A DNA stretch of 64,000 nt from JAFARZ01 sp035651595 (GTDB lineage: Bacteria > Actinomycetota > Actinomycetes > Streptosporangiales > Streptosporangiaceae): contig DASRFJ010000207.1 in assembly GCA_035651595.1 (NCBI GenBank), positions 7,445 to 71,444 of the forward strand, written 5' to 3'. A program made the position numbers and the translations under genes. Below, in pieces: positions 8,148 to 16,107 of this stretch (positions are counted from its first letter, which is position 1; each line of letters opens with the position of its first letter). The notes under the pieces were generated by a model. It was not told where the DNA came from. It did no database searches and was given only the letters and a program-made list of their open reading frames with translations.

Positions 8148-9421
8148 CGGCCGCACGCCTCGGTGTGCCGGAGCACCATCGCGCTCTGGAAGCCGCCGAA
8201 CCCGCTGCCGACCGTGAGCGCGGTGCGCACCTCCTGCTCCCTGGCCACCAGCGGCACGTAGTCGAGGTCGCATTCCGGGTCGGGCTCGTGCAGGTTCGCG
8301 GTCGGCGCGATGATGCCCTCGTTCAGGGCGAGCAGGCAGCCGACGATTTCCAGCGAGCCGATCGCGCCGAGCGAGTGCCCGATCATCGACTTGAAGGCGC
8401 TCACCGGCGTCCGGTACGCGTGCTCGCCGAGGCTGCGCTTGAACGCCGCGGTCTCGTGGCGGTCGTTCTGCTTGGTACCCGAGCCGTGCGCGTTGATGTA
8501 GTCCACCGCGGTCGGATCGGCCCTGGCCTCGTCGAGCGCGATCCGGATGGCCTCCGCCATCTCGCGGCCGTCGGGCTTCAGGCCCGTCATGTGATAGGCG
8601 TTGCACCGGGACGCGTAGCCGCTCACCTCGGCGTAGATACGCGCGCCGCGGCGCCTGGCGTGCTCGAGTTCCTCGAGGATGAGCACCGCCGCACCCTCGC
8701 CGAGCACCAGGCCGTCCCTGGTCCGGTCGAACGGACGGCACGCGTGTTCGGCGTCGTCGTTGCGTCGCGAACTGGCGCGGATCACGTCGAAGCACACGGT
8801 CGTGATCGGCGACAGCGGCGCGTCGCTGGCACCGGAGATCACGACGTCGGACGAGCCGTCGGTGATGAGGTCCGCCGCGTACCCGACCGCGTCGATGCCG
8901 GAGGTGCATCCGGTCGAGACGACGCTCGCCGGGCCTTCGGCGCCGGCCAGGATGGCGAGTTCGGCCGCCATCGAGCTCGGGACAAAGGAGTCGTACAGGT
9001 GGGGCCAGGTGTACTCGGGGTCGACGAGCCACTTGTCGCCGCCGTCGCTGCTGACCACGTACTCGCGTTCCAGCGTCGTGGTGCAGCCGACCGCGCTGCC
9101 GAACGCGACACCCGTCCTGACCGGGTCGATCCGGTCGAACTCCAGGCCCGAGTCGTCCAGGGCCTCGCGCGCGGCGACGACCGCGAACTGGGCGGCGCGG
9201 TCCAGCCGGCGTGTCTCCTGCGGGCTCAGGCCCTGAAGCACCGGGTCGAAGTCGCATTCCGCCGCGATCTGCGACCGGTAACGCGAGGCGTCGAATTGCG
9301 TAATACGCCGGGTGGCGGTCCGTCCCGCGGCGAGCAGGTCCCAGAATTCCTTTGCGCCAATCGCACCCGGGGCGACCGTTCCGACTCCGGTGATGACAGC
9401 GCGCCGATCCGAAAATGACAA
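8144..9421 (-). CDS. Type II PKS ketosynthase alpha
   Basis: A 425-residue beta-ketoacyl synthase. The catalytic Cys172 is in VSTGCTSGID; the two histidines are in YINAHGSGTKQND and FKSMIGHSLGA. It condenses malonyl units on the ACP together with the CLF. TTG at 9421 was chosen as start: it gives the usual N-terminus (LSFSDRRAVITGVG) and has a GAGAAGG ribosome binding site 9 nt upstream; no in-frame ATG or GTG fits better. It is the first gene of the leftward unit KSalpha-CLF-ferredoxin and is divergent from the ScyD-like gene. Confidence 0.95.
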   Translation of the reverse strand: MSFSDRRAVITGVGTVAPGAIGAKEFWDLLAAGRTATRRITQFDASRYRSQIAAECDFDPVLQGLSPQETRRLDRAAQFAVVAAREALDDSGLEFDRIDPVRTGVAFGSAVGCTTTLEREYVVSSDGGDKWLVDPEYTWPHLYDSFVPSSMAAELAILAGAEGPASVVSTGCTSGIDAVGYAADLITDGSSDVVISGASDAPLSPITTVCFDVIRASSRRNDDAEHACRPFDRTRDGLVLGEGAAVLILEELEHARRRGARIYAEVSGYASRCNAYHMTGLKPDGREMAEAIRIALDEARADPTAVDYINAHGSGTKQNDRHETAAFKRSLGEHAYRTPVSAFKSMIGHSLGAIGSLEIVGCLLALNEGIIAPTANLHEPDPECDLDYVPLVAREQEVRTALTVGSGFGGFQSAMVLRHTEACGR

Positions 9422-9488
9422 TGTGAGCGCCCTTCTCGCATGCGTCCAGCAATGCGTTCCAAACTGCCAGTGATCGCTAGCGGTGGCC

Positions 9489-9517
9489 TGGAGCCTCGCT
9501 GGGACCGAGGTCGAGCC
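9489..9517 (+). promoter_or_regulatory. Possible SARP direct repeat between KSalpha and the ScyD-like gene
   Basis: TGGAGCC (9489) and TCGAGCC (9511) are direct heptamers 22 bp apart start to start, two helical turns, in the 165-bp divergent promoter region. SARP activators bind direct heptamers resembling TCGAGC(C/G) at 11- or 22-bp periodicity, and a SARP gene lies at 45.7 kb. No clear -10 element was identified, so the assignment is tentative. Confidence 0.3.
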
Positions 9518-9586
9518 GGACTTTGCGTCACTGGCCTTTCGCGGCCGAAGGCCGGAACCTGGGGAAACGTTCACTCTCTCAGGAAG

Positions 9587-10753
9587 GTGAGGAAATTGAG
9601 TCCACCAATTCGCGCCCTTGCCGTGGCCTCCGGCATTGCCCTGGCGGCGCTGTCCGCGGCGGTCCCGGCCAACGCGTCGCCCGGGCCCGTTGTCACGATC
9701 GTGGCGCACGGGCTCAACGAGCCCAGGCACCTGACGTACGGGCCGGGCGGGCTGTACGTCGCCGAAGGCGGCGCGGGCGGCACCTCGTGCACCACCGTCG
9801 ACGGCGCGTCGTACTGCGAGGGCGAGACCGGATCGGTCGTGCTGGTGGAATCCTCCGGCGTCAAGACCGTGCTCGGCGGGCTGCCGTCGGCGATCGATCC
9901 CGACGAGGGGCCGGTGGGACCGGCCGCCGTGACCTTCGACCGCGGCAGGCTTGCGGTGCTGTTCCAGGACACCGCCGTGAACCAGGACGGGACCACGTCG
10001 GTGCGCGGACCGGGCGCCGGACTTCTGGGCAAGCTGCTGCTGGCGGTGCCGTTCGCCGGTCAGGCTGGCTGGTCCACCGGTCCCGACGTCGCCGCGTTCG
10101 CGGCCGCGCACCCGCAGGACCCGGCGACGCTGGGCGGGCCGCCCGGCCAGGAGAGCGCCTACGATTCCGACCCGTACGACATCGTGCCTTACGACGGCGG
10201 CTACGCGATCGCGGACGGTGCGGCCAACGACGTGCTGTGGTTGAGCCCGTCGGGCAGCCTGTCCGTGCTGGACCGGCTGCCGACCGAGCCGGAGACGGTG
10301 CCGGCCGGCGTGCTCGGGCCGGACCCGGTCACCATCGACGCCCAGGCGGTGCCGGACTCGCTTGCCGTCGGTCCCGACGGGGCGCTGTACGTCGCCTCGC
10401 TTCCCGGGTTCCCCTCGCTGCCAGGAACGTCGCGGATCTACCGCCTGATGCCCGGGCACAAGCCCGCCGTCGTGGTGGCCGGCCTGACCGAGGCCACCGG
10501 CATCGCGTTCGACCGGCAGGGCCGGCTGCTCGTGACGGAGATCGACACCGCCGGCGGCCTGAGTTCGGGTAGCGCCCCGGGCGCCCTGCTGCGGGTAAGC
10601 CGCACCGGTTCGGTGTCGACGCTGCCGGTCACCGGGTTGTCGCAACCCACCTCGGTGGCGGTCGGACCAGACGGCTCGGTCTACGTGGACATCAACGGAG
10701 ACTCGTCGACCGCGGGTTCCGGCGAGGTGCTGAAGATCACCGGCCTGGGCTGA
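9587..10753 (+). CDS. Secreted ScyD/ScyE-family beta-propeller protein
   Basis: A 388-residue exported protein. The start (GTG) gives RK, a hydrophobic stretch (ALAVASGIALAALSAAV) and a cleavage site after PANA, a normal Sec signal peptide. The mature part has NHL-like propeller repeats: HGLNEPRHLTYGPGGLYVAE, DSLAVGPDGALYVAS, ATGIAFDRQGRLLVTE and TSVAVGPDGSVYVDI. This is the ScyD/ScyE type named from the scytonemin cluster. Such proteins are widespread in actinobacteria and their reaction is unknown. It is divergent from KSalpha and lies near an ebo operon, the association known from cyanobacterial scytonemin loci. A TTG at 9596 is an alternative start. Confidence 0.82.
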   Translation: MRKLSPPIRALAVASGIALAALSAAVPANASPGPVVTIVAHGLNEPRHLTYGPGGLYVAEGGAGGTSCTTVDGASYCEGETGSVVLVESSGVKTVLGGLPSAIDPDEGPVGPAAVTFDRGRLAVLFQDTAVNQDGTTSVRGPGAGLLGKLLLAVPFAGQAGWSTGPDVAAFAAAHPQDPATLGGPPGQESAYDSDPYDIVPYDGGYAIADGAANDVLWLSPSGSLSVLDRLPTEPETVPAGVLGPDPVTIDAQAVPDSLAVGPDGALYVASLPGFPSLPGTSRIYRLMPGHKPAVVVAGLTEATGIAFDRQGRLLVTEIDTAGGLSSGSAPGALLRVSRTGSVSTLPVTGLSQPTSVAVGPDGSVYVDINGDSSTAGSGEVLKITGLG

Positions 10754-10755
10754 CG

Positions 10756-10835
10756 CCCCGCGCCCGGCCTCGCCCCGCGCCCGGCCTGGCCCCGCGCCCG
10801 GCCTGGGCTGACGCCCCACGCCCGGCCTCGCCCCG
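10756..10835. repeat. GC-rich tandem repeat, 15-17 bp unit, about four copies
   Basis: Imperfect units around CCCCGCGCCCGGCCT follow immediately after the ScyD-like stop codon. Nothing coding is evident in it. Confidence 0.7.
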
Positions 10836-10874
10836 CCTCGCCCTCGCCGAAGCGCGCCCGTTTTGTCCCACATC

Positions 10875-10956
10875 AATGTGGTGGATTACCCCATCGTGGT
10901 AAATTAACCCTCGTAATCGAGGGTCGGACCTCCACAAAGGGGTAATCCACCACGTT
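10875..10956. repeat. 82-bp hairpin element, copy 1
   Basis: The 39-nt arms (10875-10913 and 10918-10956) face each other across a 4-nt loop and start AATGTGGTGGATTACCCC. The outer 18 nt pair nearly perfectly; mismatches lie toward the loop. Copies at 27747 and 52148 have the same arm and loop lengths and related sequence. This copy lies between two convergent genes and could also end transcription. No flanking TTGCGGACA repeats are present here. Confidence 0.85.
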
Positions 10957-10987
10957 GTTCCGCGATTTATCGCCGCCAGCGCTTCGG

Positions 10988-11389
10988 TTACGGGGCGAGT
11001 ACCCAGGCGGAATCGTGGCGGGAGAATCCGATGTGCGGGTAATACTCGGTGGCCGCCGGCGCGGACAGGAGCACGATCTTCGCGCGCGGGGCGTGCTTCT
11101 GCGTCGCCTCGATGAGCGCTTTGCCAATGCCGGCCCGCTGGTACTCGCGGCTGACGGCGATGTCCGACAGATAGGTCACGTAGCAGAAATCCGATACGCT
11201 GCGCGCGATCCCCACGAGCGCGCCTCCGTCGCGACAGGTCAGTATCAGGTTGGCGTTCCGCACCATGTCGGTGAAACGTTCTTCGTCGGCAATCGGCCGG
11301 CGCTCACCGAGTCCCGAGGTCCGGTACACGCTCAGGACCTCGGCAACGTCCAGATCCGCCCCGTTCTCGCGCTCAATCGTCCAGGTCAC
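10988..11389 (-). CDS. GNAT-family N-acetyltransferase (candidate hydrazine acetyltransferase)
   Basis: A 133-residue single-domain GNAT acetyltransferase. The acetyl-CoA loop is SREYQRAGIGKALIEA (Q/RxxGxG/A), and the C-terminal YYPHIGFSRHDSAW is typical of the fold. Its GTG start overlaps the end of the adenylosuccinate-lyase-family gene by 17 nt, so the two are coupled. In the kinamycin and fosfazinomycin pathways a small GNAT enzyme acetylates hydrazine to acetylhydrazine; the same role is inferred here from the neighbouring lyase, amidase and glutamine-synthetase-like genes. Sequence alone would allow any amine acceptor. Confidence 0.85.
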   Translation of the reverse strand: MTWTIERENGADLDVAEVLSVYRTSGLGERRPIADEERFTDMVRNANLILTCRDGGALVGIARSVSDFCYVTYLSDIAVSREYQRAGIGKALIEATQKHAPRAKIVLLSAPAATEYYPHIGFSRHDSAWVLAP

Positions 11390-12662
11390 GAATATTTTCC
11401 AATCGCCTCAGGATGACGTCATGGTGAACCAGGAAGCGTTCCGGACGCAGCGGGCCTGGGTCAATTCCCTCGTCGCGGAGCATGGTACCGAGATGATCGC
11501 CGGATTCGATAGCGCGGTTAGCGGCCGCCTGGATGACCCGGTAGGCCGTTTCCCGTTCGGTGCCGTTTTCCAGCAGTTCGGCGAGCACCGCCGAACTGTA
11601 TACCAGCCCGTTCGCGGAGTCGATGGCCGAGCGCATGCGGTCGGGGAACACCTCCAGCGCCGACACCAGATCGGCCGCGGCGGTCACCTGATAGTGCGCG
11701 GCCGTCATGGCGTCCGGCACGACCACTCGCTCGACCGACGAGTGAGACAGATCCCGCTCGTGCCACAGCGCCACGTCCTCGAGCATCATCCCCGCGTAGC
11801 CGCGCAGCATCCGGGCCAGCCCGCACAGCCGCTCGCTCGCCGTCGGATTCCGCTTGTGCGGCATCGCGCTGGACCCCTGATAGGCCGCGGTCCTGGCCTC
11901 GGCCACCTCGCCGACCTCGCTGCGCTGGAGCAGGCGCACCTCTACGGCGATCTGCTCCACGCACGCGCCGAGCGTCGCCACGGCCTGCACAAGCTGCGCA
12001 TGACGGTCGCGAGCCACCACCTGACTCGGGGCTGGCTCGATACCGAGGCCGAGCTGAGCGCAGACGTATTCCTCGACGAACGGGTCGATGAGCGCGTAGG
12101 TGCCCACCGACCCCGAGATCGTCCCGACCGCGACGGCCTCGCGCGCCGCGGTCAGGCGCAGCGCGGACCTGTCGATGGCGAACGCGAACCGGGCGAGCTT
12201 GTGGCCGAACGTCACAGGCTCCGCGTGCATGCCGTGCGTTCGCCCGATGCACAAGGTGTCCCAGTGCTTGACCGCCTGCTCTGCCAGGACGCGGCGCAGC
12301 CGCGCCACGGCCGTCAGCAGCAGATCGGTCGCGGCGCCCAGATGGTGGCCGAAGGCGGTGTCGACGAGGTCGTAGCTCGTCATGCCCAGGTGCACCCACC
12401 GCGCCGAGTCGTCGGGAATGCCCTCGCAGAACGCGGCGAGAAAGGAAAGGATCTCGTGGTCTCGCTCGCGCTCGATCTCGGCCACCCGGGCCGCGGACGG
12501 CACCGCCGCGCGCCGTATATCGTCCAGCGCCTGTTCCGGCACCCTGCCGAGAAGGCACTGTGCCTGCGTGGCTAGCACCTCCACCTTGGCCCAGGTAGCA
12601 TAGCGGGCCTGATCTGACCACAGTTCCGCCATTTCTGGTCGCGCATAACGGGGTATCATCAT
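11373..12662 (-). CDS. Adenylosuccinate lyase/fumarase-superfamily lyase
   Basis: A 429-residue lyase of the aspartase/fumarase superfamily. It has the superfamily signature QGSSAMPHKRNPTASE, the segment LGMTSYDLVDTA and the catalytic His region CIGRTHGMHAEPVTFG. By sequence it looks like a regular bacterial adenylosuccinate lyase (start IPRYARPEMAELWSDQARY). Its place with a GNAT, amidase and glutamine-synthetase-like gene matches the N-N cassette of kinamycin, lomaiviticin and fosfazinomycin, where lyases of this superfamily help release nitrite from nitrosuccinate. No flavoenzyme of the nitrosuccinate-forming type is seen in the window. A resident PurB-like duplicate is the alternative. 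Two consecutive ATGs; the first is used. Confidence 0.85.
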   Translation of the reverse strand: MMIPRYARPEMAELWSDQARYATWAKVEVLATQAQCLLGRVPEQALDDIRRAAVPSAARVAEIERERDHEILSFLAAFCEGIPDDSARWVHLGMTSYDLVDTAFGHHLGAATDLLLTAVARLRRVLAEQAVKHWDTLCIGRTHGMHAEPVTFGHKLARFAFAIDRSALRLTAAREAVAVGTISGSVGTYALIDPFVEEYVCAQLGLGIEPAPSQVVARDRHAQLVQAVATLGACVEQIAVEVRLLQRSEVGEVAEARTAAYQGSSAMPHKRNPTASERLCGLARMLRGYAGMMLEDVALWHERDLSHSSVERVVVPDAMTAAHYQVTAAADLVSALEVFPDRMRSAIDSANGLVYSSAVLAELLENGTERETAYRVIQAAANRAIESGDHLGTMLRDEGIDPGPLRPERFLVHHDVILRRLENIRDLDD

Positions 12663-12773
12663 TGACACTTTCCACGACCCAATCGTGACCTGACAAGCCC
12701 TGTTCGTCTGCTGCATTCCTACGGTTGAACACCGCACTTGCGCGGCAATCGCGCGCTGTCCTTTAGTAGCGAT
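12663..12773. promoter_or_regulatory. Divergent promoter region of the N-N cassette
   Basis: This 111-bp gap separates the leftward lyase-GNAT pair from the rightward amidase operon and must hold both promoters. It contains CGGTTGAAC at 12722-12730. Related copies occur upstream of the acyltransferase/PKS operon (29089) and the second halogenase (40665). No clear -35/-10 pair was identified. Confidence 0.4.
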
Positions 12774-14222
12774 GTGTCTGTATCCACCGCCGCGATAAAT
12801 GCATCCAGGATCTGCTCGGGTATTCATGAAACCCGGCAGTTCCTGCGCGACGGCCATTCCACTGTCGGGGAACACGTGTCGTCGGTGCTCGCCGCCATTC
12901 ATGAGACGGACGCCTGCCTTGGCGCGTTCGTCGCGGTGGCCGGCGAGCGAGCGCTGCGCGAGGCGCAAGCCGCGGATCGGCTGATCGCGGACCTCGGTGC
13001 GGACGCGTGGACCGGACGGCCGCTGCTCGGGGTCACGGTCGCGGTGAAGGATCTCATTCAGACCGAGCAGCTGCCCACCGGGCGCGGCTCACTGCTGACC
13101 AACCGCCGCCCCGCGGCCGACGCACCCGTCGTGGCCCGCCTGCGAGCCGCGGGCGCGATCGTCGTCGGGAAGACGGCGACGTCAGAGCACGGCTGGAGCG
13201 CGAGCACGGTGAGCCAGGTGGCCGCCCCCACCCGGAACCCCTGGGATCCCGAACGCTCCGCGGGCGGGTCAAGCGGCGGTTCCGCCGCCGCGGTCGCCGC
13301 CGGGTTGTGTGACGCCGCGCTCGGCACCGACGGCGCGGGATCGATTCGCGTCCCGGCGGCGTTCTGCGGAGTGGTGGGCTACAAGCCGTCGTTCGGCAGG
13401 GTCCCGTACGTGCCGCCGTGCCCCGACCGGCTGGCGCACGTCGGCCCGCTCACGCGGACCGTGGCGGACGCCGGACTGATCACGTCGGTGCTGGCCGGGC
13501 CGCACCACGACGACCCCGACTCAGCGAGCGTCGGCACAGTCGGACAAGTCGGCCCGCCGCCGGCGGATGGCACAGCGCGGCGCCTGCGCATCGGCTGGAT
13601 CGAGTTCCCGCGCACCACGCCAGGGGTCCGCGCGGTGAGCGAGCGGGCGCGGTCGCTGCTGACGACGCTGGGGCATCGGGTCGACTGGCTGGACGAGCCG
13701 TTCGCTGACCCGTACGGCGCCCTGGTGGATCTGGTGGCCGCCGCCGAGGCGGCCGGGACACGATCGGCCGACGAACAGTGGTGCGATCCGGGGCGCCTGG
13801 CGGTCGTGCGATACGGGCGGACGGTCAGCGGCGCCGCGGTCATGCGCGCCGAGCAGGTGCGGCTGGCGCTGCGGACGAGGCTGCGATCGGTCATGGACCG
13901 GTACGACCTGCTGGCCATGGCGACGGTTCCGGCCGAGCCCTTCGGCGTGGACGCGATCGCCCCGGCCTGGGCCGCGAACCCGGCCGATCTGCAGTGGCTG
14001 GCGTGGACGCCCGCCACCTACCCGTTCAACCTGACCGGGCAGCCGGCGCTTTCTCTGCCCGTCGGCCGAGACGAGGCCGGGCTCCCGGTCGGCCTCCAGC
14101 TCGTCGGCCGGCCCGGCGAAGACGACCTGCTGCTTTCCGCGGCCAGCCGGATCGAGGCGGCACTCGGGCCGCTGCCCGCGCCACCCGTTCCGTCGCCCAA
14201 CGACGAAACGAAAGGCAGTTGA
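12774..14222 (+). CDS. Amidase-signature family amidohydrolase
   Basis: An amidase-signature enzyme of about 482 residues with its complete Ser-cisSer-Lys triad: Lys in VAVKDLIQTEQLPTG, cis-Ser in SAGGSSGGSAAAVAAG and the nucleophile Ser in GTDGAGSIRVPAAFCG. It would hydrolyse an amide or hydrazide in the cytosol. In the kinamycin/fosfazinomycin cassette an amidase removes acyl groups from glutamyl-acetylhydrazine-type intermediates; this role is inferred from context. GTG 12774 is used as start; TTG 12738 is possible, and neither has a strong ribosome binding site. It ends ATGA into the glutamine-synthetase-like gene. Confidence 0.88.
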   Translation: MSVSTAAINASRICSGIHETRQFLRDGHSTVGEHVSSVLAAIHETDACLGAFVAVAGERALREAQAADRLIADLGADAWTGRPLLGVTVAVKDLIQTEQLPTGRGSLLTNRRPAADAPVVARLRAAGAIVVGKTATSEHGWSASTVSQVAAPTRNPWDPERSAGGSSGGSAAAVAAGLCDAALGTDGAGSIRVPAAFCGVVGYKPSFGRVPYVPPCPDRLAHVGPLTRTVADAGLITSVLAGPHHDDPDSASVGTVGQVGPPPADGTARRLRIGWIEFPRTTPGVRAVSERARSLLTTLGHRVDWLDEPFADPYGALVDLVAAAEAAGTRSADEQWCDPGRLAVVRYGRTVSGAAVMRAEQVRLALRTRLRSVMDRYDLLAMATVPAEPFGVDAIAPAWAANPADLQWLAWTPATYPFNLTGQPALSLPVGRDEAGLPVGLQLVGRPGEDDLLLSAASRIEAALGPLPAPPVPSPNDETKGS

Positions 14223-15760
14223 TGATGCTGTCCCGGCCGTGGTCGCTTGCCGCCACTGAGAGCAGCGTCGGACATCCCTCGTTCGTCGCCGAATTCGGCC
14301 TCTGGAACGACGCCCAGGCCGCGGTGGCCGAGCAGGTCGAGGCGGCGCTCGGCGACGTCGACCTGGTGCGCGTCGCGTTCTGCGATCCGCACGGGCTGGC
14401 GCGTTCGAAGACGGTGACCGCCGCCACGTTCCGCACCGTCCTGCGCAACGGCATGGACTTCAGCGCCGGACCGTTCCTGTTCGACACCGGCCACGCCGTC
14501 GCCATCGACTTCCGCGCCGACTCCGGCACCGACTCCAGCACGGGGATCAGCGAGATCGCCGGCGGCGGGGACTTCGTGCTGGTCCCGGACCCGCGCACGT
14601 TCCAGGTACTGCCCAGCAACGGGAACGAACCGCGGACGGCATGGGTGCTCGGCGACGAATACCTGCGCGACGGCTCCCCGCACCCGCTCGCCTCCCGTGA
14701 CGTGCTGCGCCGGGTCTGCGCGCGGTACGCAAAGCGCGACCTGGCGCCGGTGATCGGGCTGGAGGTCGAGTGGTACCTCACGCGGCTGCTCGACGGTCCG
14801 CCGGGCAACGCCGGGAATGGCTTCGGCCGGCAGGGACCCGCGCCCGCCGTGGCCGCGATGAACGCTGGCTATCAGTTCAACCTGGACAGCAGCTACGACT
14901 CGGTGGCGGCCGTCGCGGATCCGCTGGCCGTGATGCTCATGTCGTTCGGACTGCCGCTGCGCACGATGGAGCACGAGTCCGGACCCGGCCAGCTGGAGAC
15001 TACCTTCGCCCCGATGCTCGCGCTGGACGCCGCGGACGCGATGCTGCTGTTCCGCACCCAGGTCAAGCAGTTCTGCGCGCGGCGCGGATACCACGCGTCG
15101 TTCATGACGCTGCCGCGCCTGGACAGCTTCGATCCCAGCGGCTGGCATCTGCATCAGTCCGTGACCAGCACGAAGACGGACAGCAACCTGTTCGCCGTCG
15201 GCGCCAGCGCGCAGGACGCGATATCCCCGGAGGGGGAGGGATACGTCGACGGGCTGCTGGCCCGCGCGCGGGAATTCTGCCTGCTGTCGGTGCCGACGGT
15301 CAACGGCTACCGCAGGCTCGCCCCGGAGTTCGCGCTGTCTCCGACGTCGGCCAACTGGCGCTTCGAAGACCGGACCGTGATGGTGCGGCTGCTCAGCAGC
15401 GGAAGCTCCACGCACGTGGAGAACCGGATCGGCGAACCGTGCGCGAACCCGTACCTCGCCATGGCCGCGCAGCTGTTCGCCGGCCTGGACGGCCTCGAGG
15501 CGGATCCGCCGGCCGTCGCCAAGCAGGCCGGTGAGCAGGCCGGTGAGCGCGACAGGCTGCCCCGGTCGCTACGCGAGGCGCTCGCGGCGTTCCGCGGCAG
15601 TGACCGCGCGACCGAACTGCTGGGCGCGCCGCTGAAGAACGGCCTGGTTCAGCTGAAGGAAAGCGAGGCGGCCCGGTTCGAAGCATGGTGCGCCGAGGAG
15701 CGGCCGCCCGCGGATGAAGTCACGGAATGGGAGCACCGCGAGTACTTCAGAGTTTTCTGA
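14222..15760 (+). CDS. Glutamine-synthetase-like gamma-glutamyl ligase
   Basis: A 512-residue ATP-dependent ligase of the glutamine synthetase fold, nearer the gamma-glutamylamide-synthetase group than housekeeping GlnA. Visible parts: FCDPHGLARSKTV (N-terminal grasp domain), GLEVEWYL and the second metal Glu near ESGPGQLETTF, the nucleotide segment GWHLHQSV, PTVNGYRRLAPE, and ENRIGEPCANPYLAMAAQ. In the kinamycin and fosfazinomycin pathways such a ligase joins acetylhydrazine to the gamma-carboxyl of glutamate; the same is inferred here. The alternative is glutamyl protection of another amine. ATGA-coupled to the amidase, and a ferredoxin follows after 14 nt. Confidence 0.9.
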   Translation: MMLSRPWSLAATESSVGHPSFVAEFGLWNDAQAAVAEQVEAALGDVDLVRVAFCDPHGLARSKTVTAATFRTVLRNGMDFSAGPFLFDTGHAVAIDFRADSGTDSSTGISEIAGGGDFVLVPDPRTFQVLPSNGNEPRTAWVLGDEYLRDGSPHPLASRDVLRRVCARYAKRDLAPVIGLEVEWYLTRLLDGPPGNAGNGFGRQGPAPAVAAMNAGYQFNLDSSYDSVAAVADPLAVMLMSFGLPLRTMEHESGPGQLETTFAPMLALDAADAMLLFRTQVKQFCARRGYHASFMTLPRLDSFDPSGWHLHQSVTSTKTDSNLFAVGASAQDAISPEGEGYVDGLLARAREFCLLSVPTVNGYRRLAPEFALSPTSANWRFEDRTVMVRLLSSGSSTHVENRIGEPCANPYLAMAAQLFAGLDGLEADPPAVAKQAGEQAGERDRLPRSLREALAAFRGSDRATELLGAPLKNGLVQLKESEAARFEAWCAEERPPADEVTEWEHREYFRVF

Positions 15761-15774
15761 GTGAAAGGGAAATA

Positions 15775-16107
15775 ATGCCCTGGGCAAAAGACACCACGCT
15801 CGCGAAAAGCGCGAGCCGTGCCGAGCGGATAGGCAGGCGAGCCCGCGAAGACGGCTGGAAGAAACCGCCTCGCCGCATTGAGACGTCAGAGTGCATAACG
15901 TGCGACACCTGTCTGCGGAACTGCCCGCCGGAGTTTGGCGCGATATTCGATCGCGGACTCGATGTCGTGATCATTCCGGAACTGTGCTCAGGTTGCCCGG
16001 TCTGCGTCATGGTCTGCCCGGTCGACTGCATCTACGTCGACGAACAGTGGGCCGGTACCGATCCCGAGATGTGGAACCACATCGAGCTGACCGCGGCGGT
16101 GCCATGA
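15775..16107 (+). CDS. 2x[4Fe-4S]-type ferredoxin with basic N-terminal extension
   Basis: A 110-residue protein. The first about 40 residues are Lys/Arg-rich and not cluster-binding. They are followed by two cysteine motifs, CITCDTCLRNCPP and CSGCPVCVMVCPVDC, enough for two iron-sulfur clusters. A good ribosome binding site (AAAGGGA) precedes the ATG. The stop overlaps the start of the large unknown protein (ATGA), which makes that protein the obvious electron partner. The gene is not a copy of the ferredoxin at 6.6 kb. Confidence 0.9.
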   Translation: MPWAKDTTLAKSASRAERIGRRAREDGWKKPPRRIETSECITCDTCLRNCPPEFGAIFDRGLDVVIIPELCSGCPVCVMVCPVDCIYVDEQWAGTDPEMWNHIELTAAVP

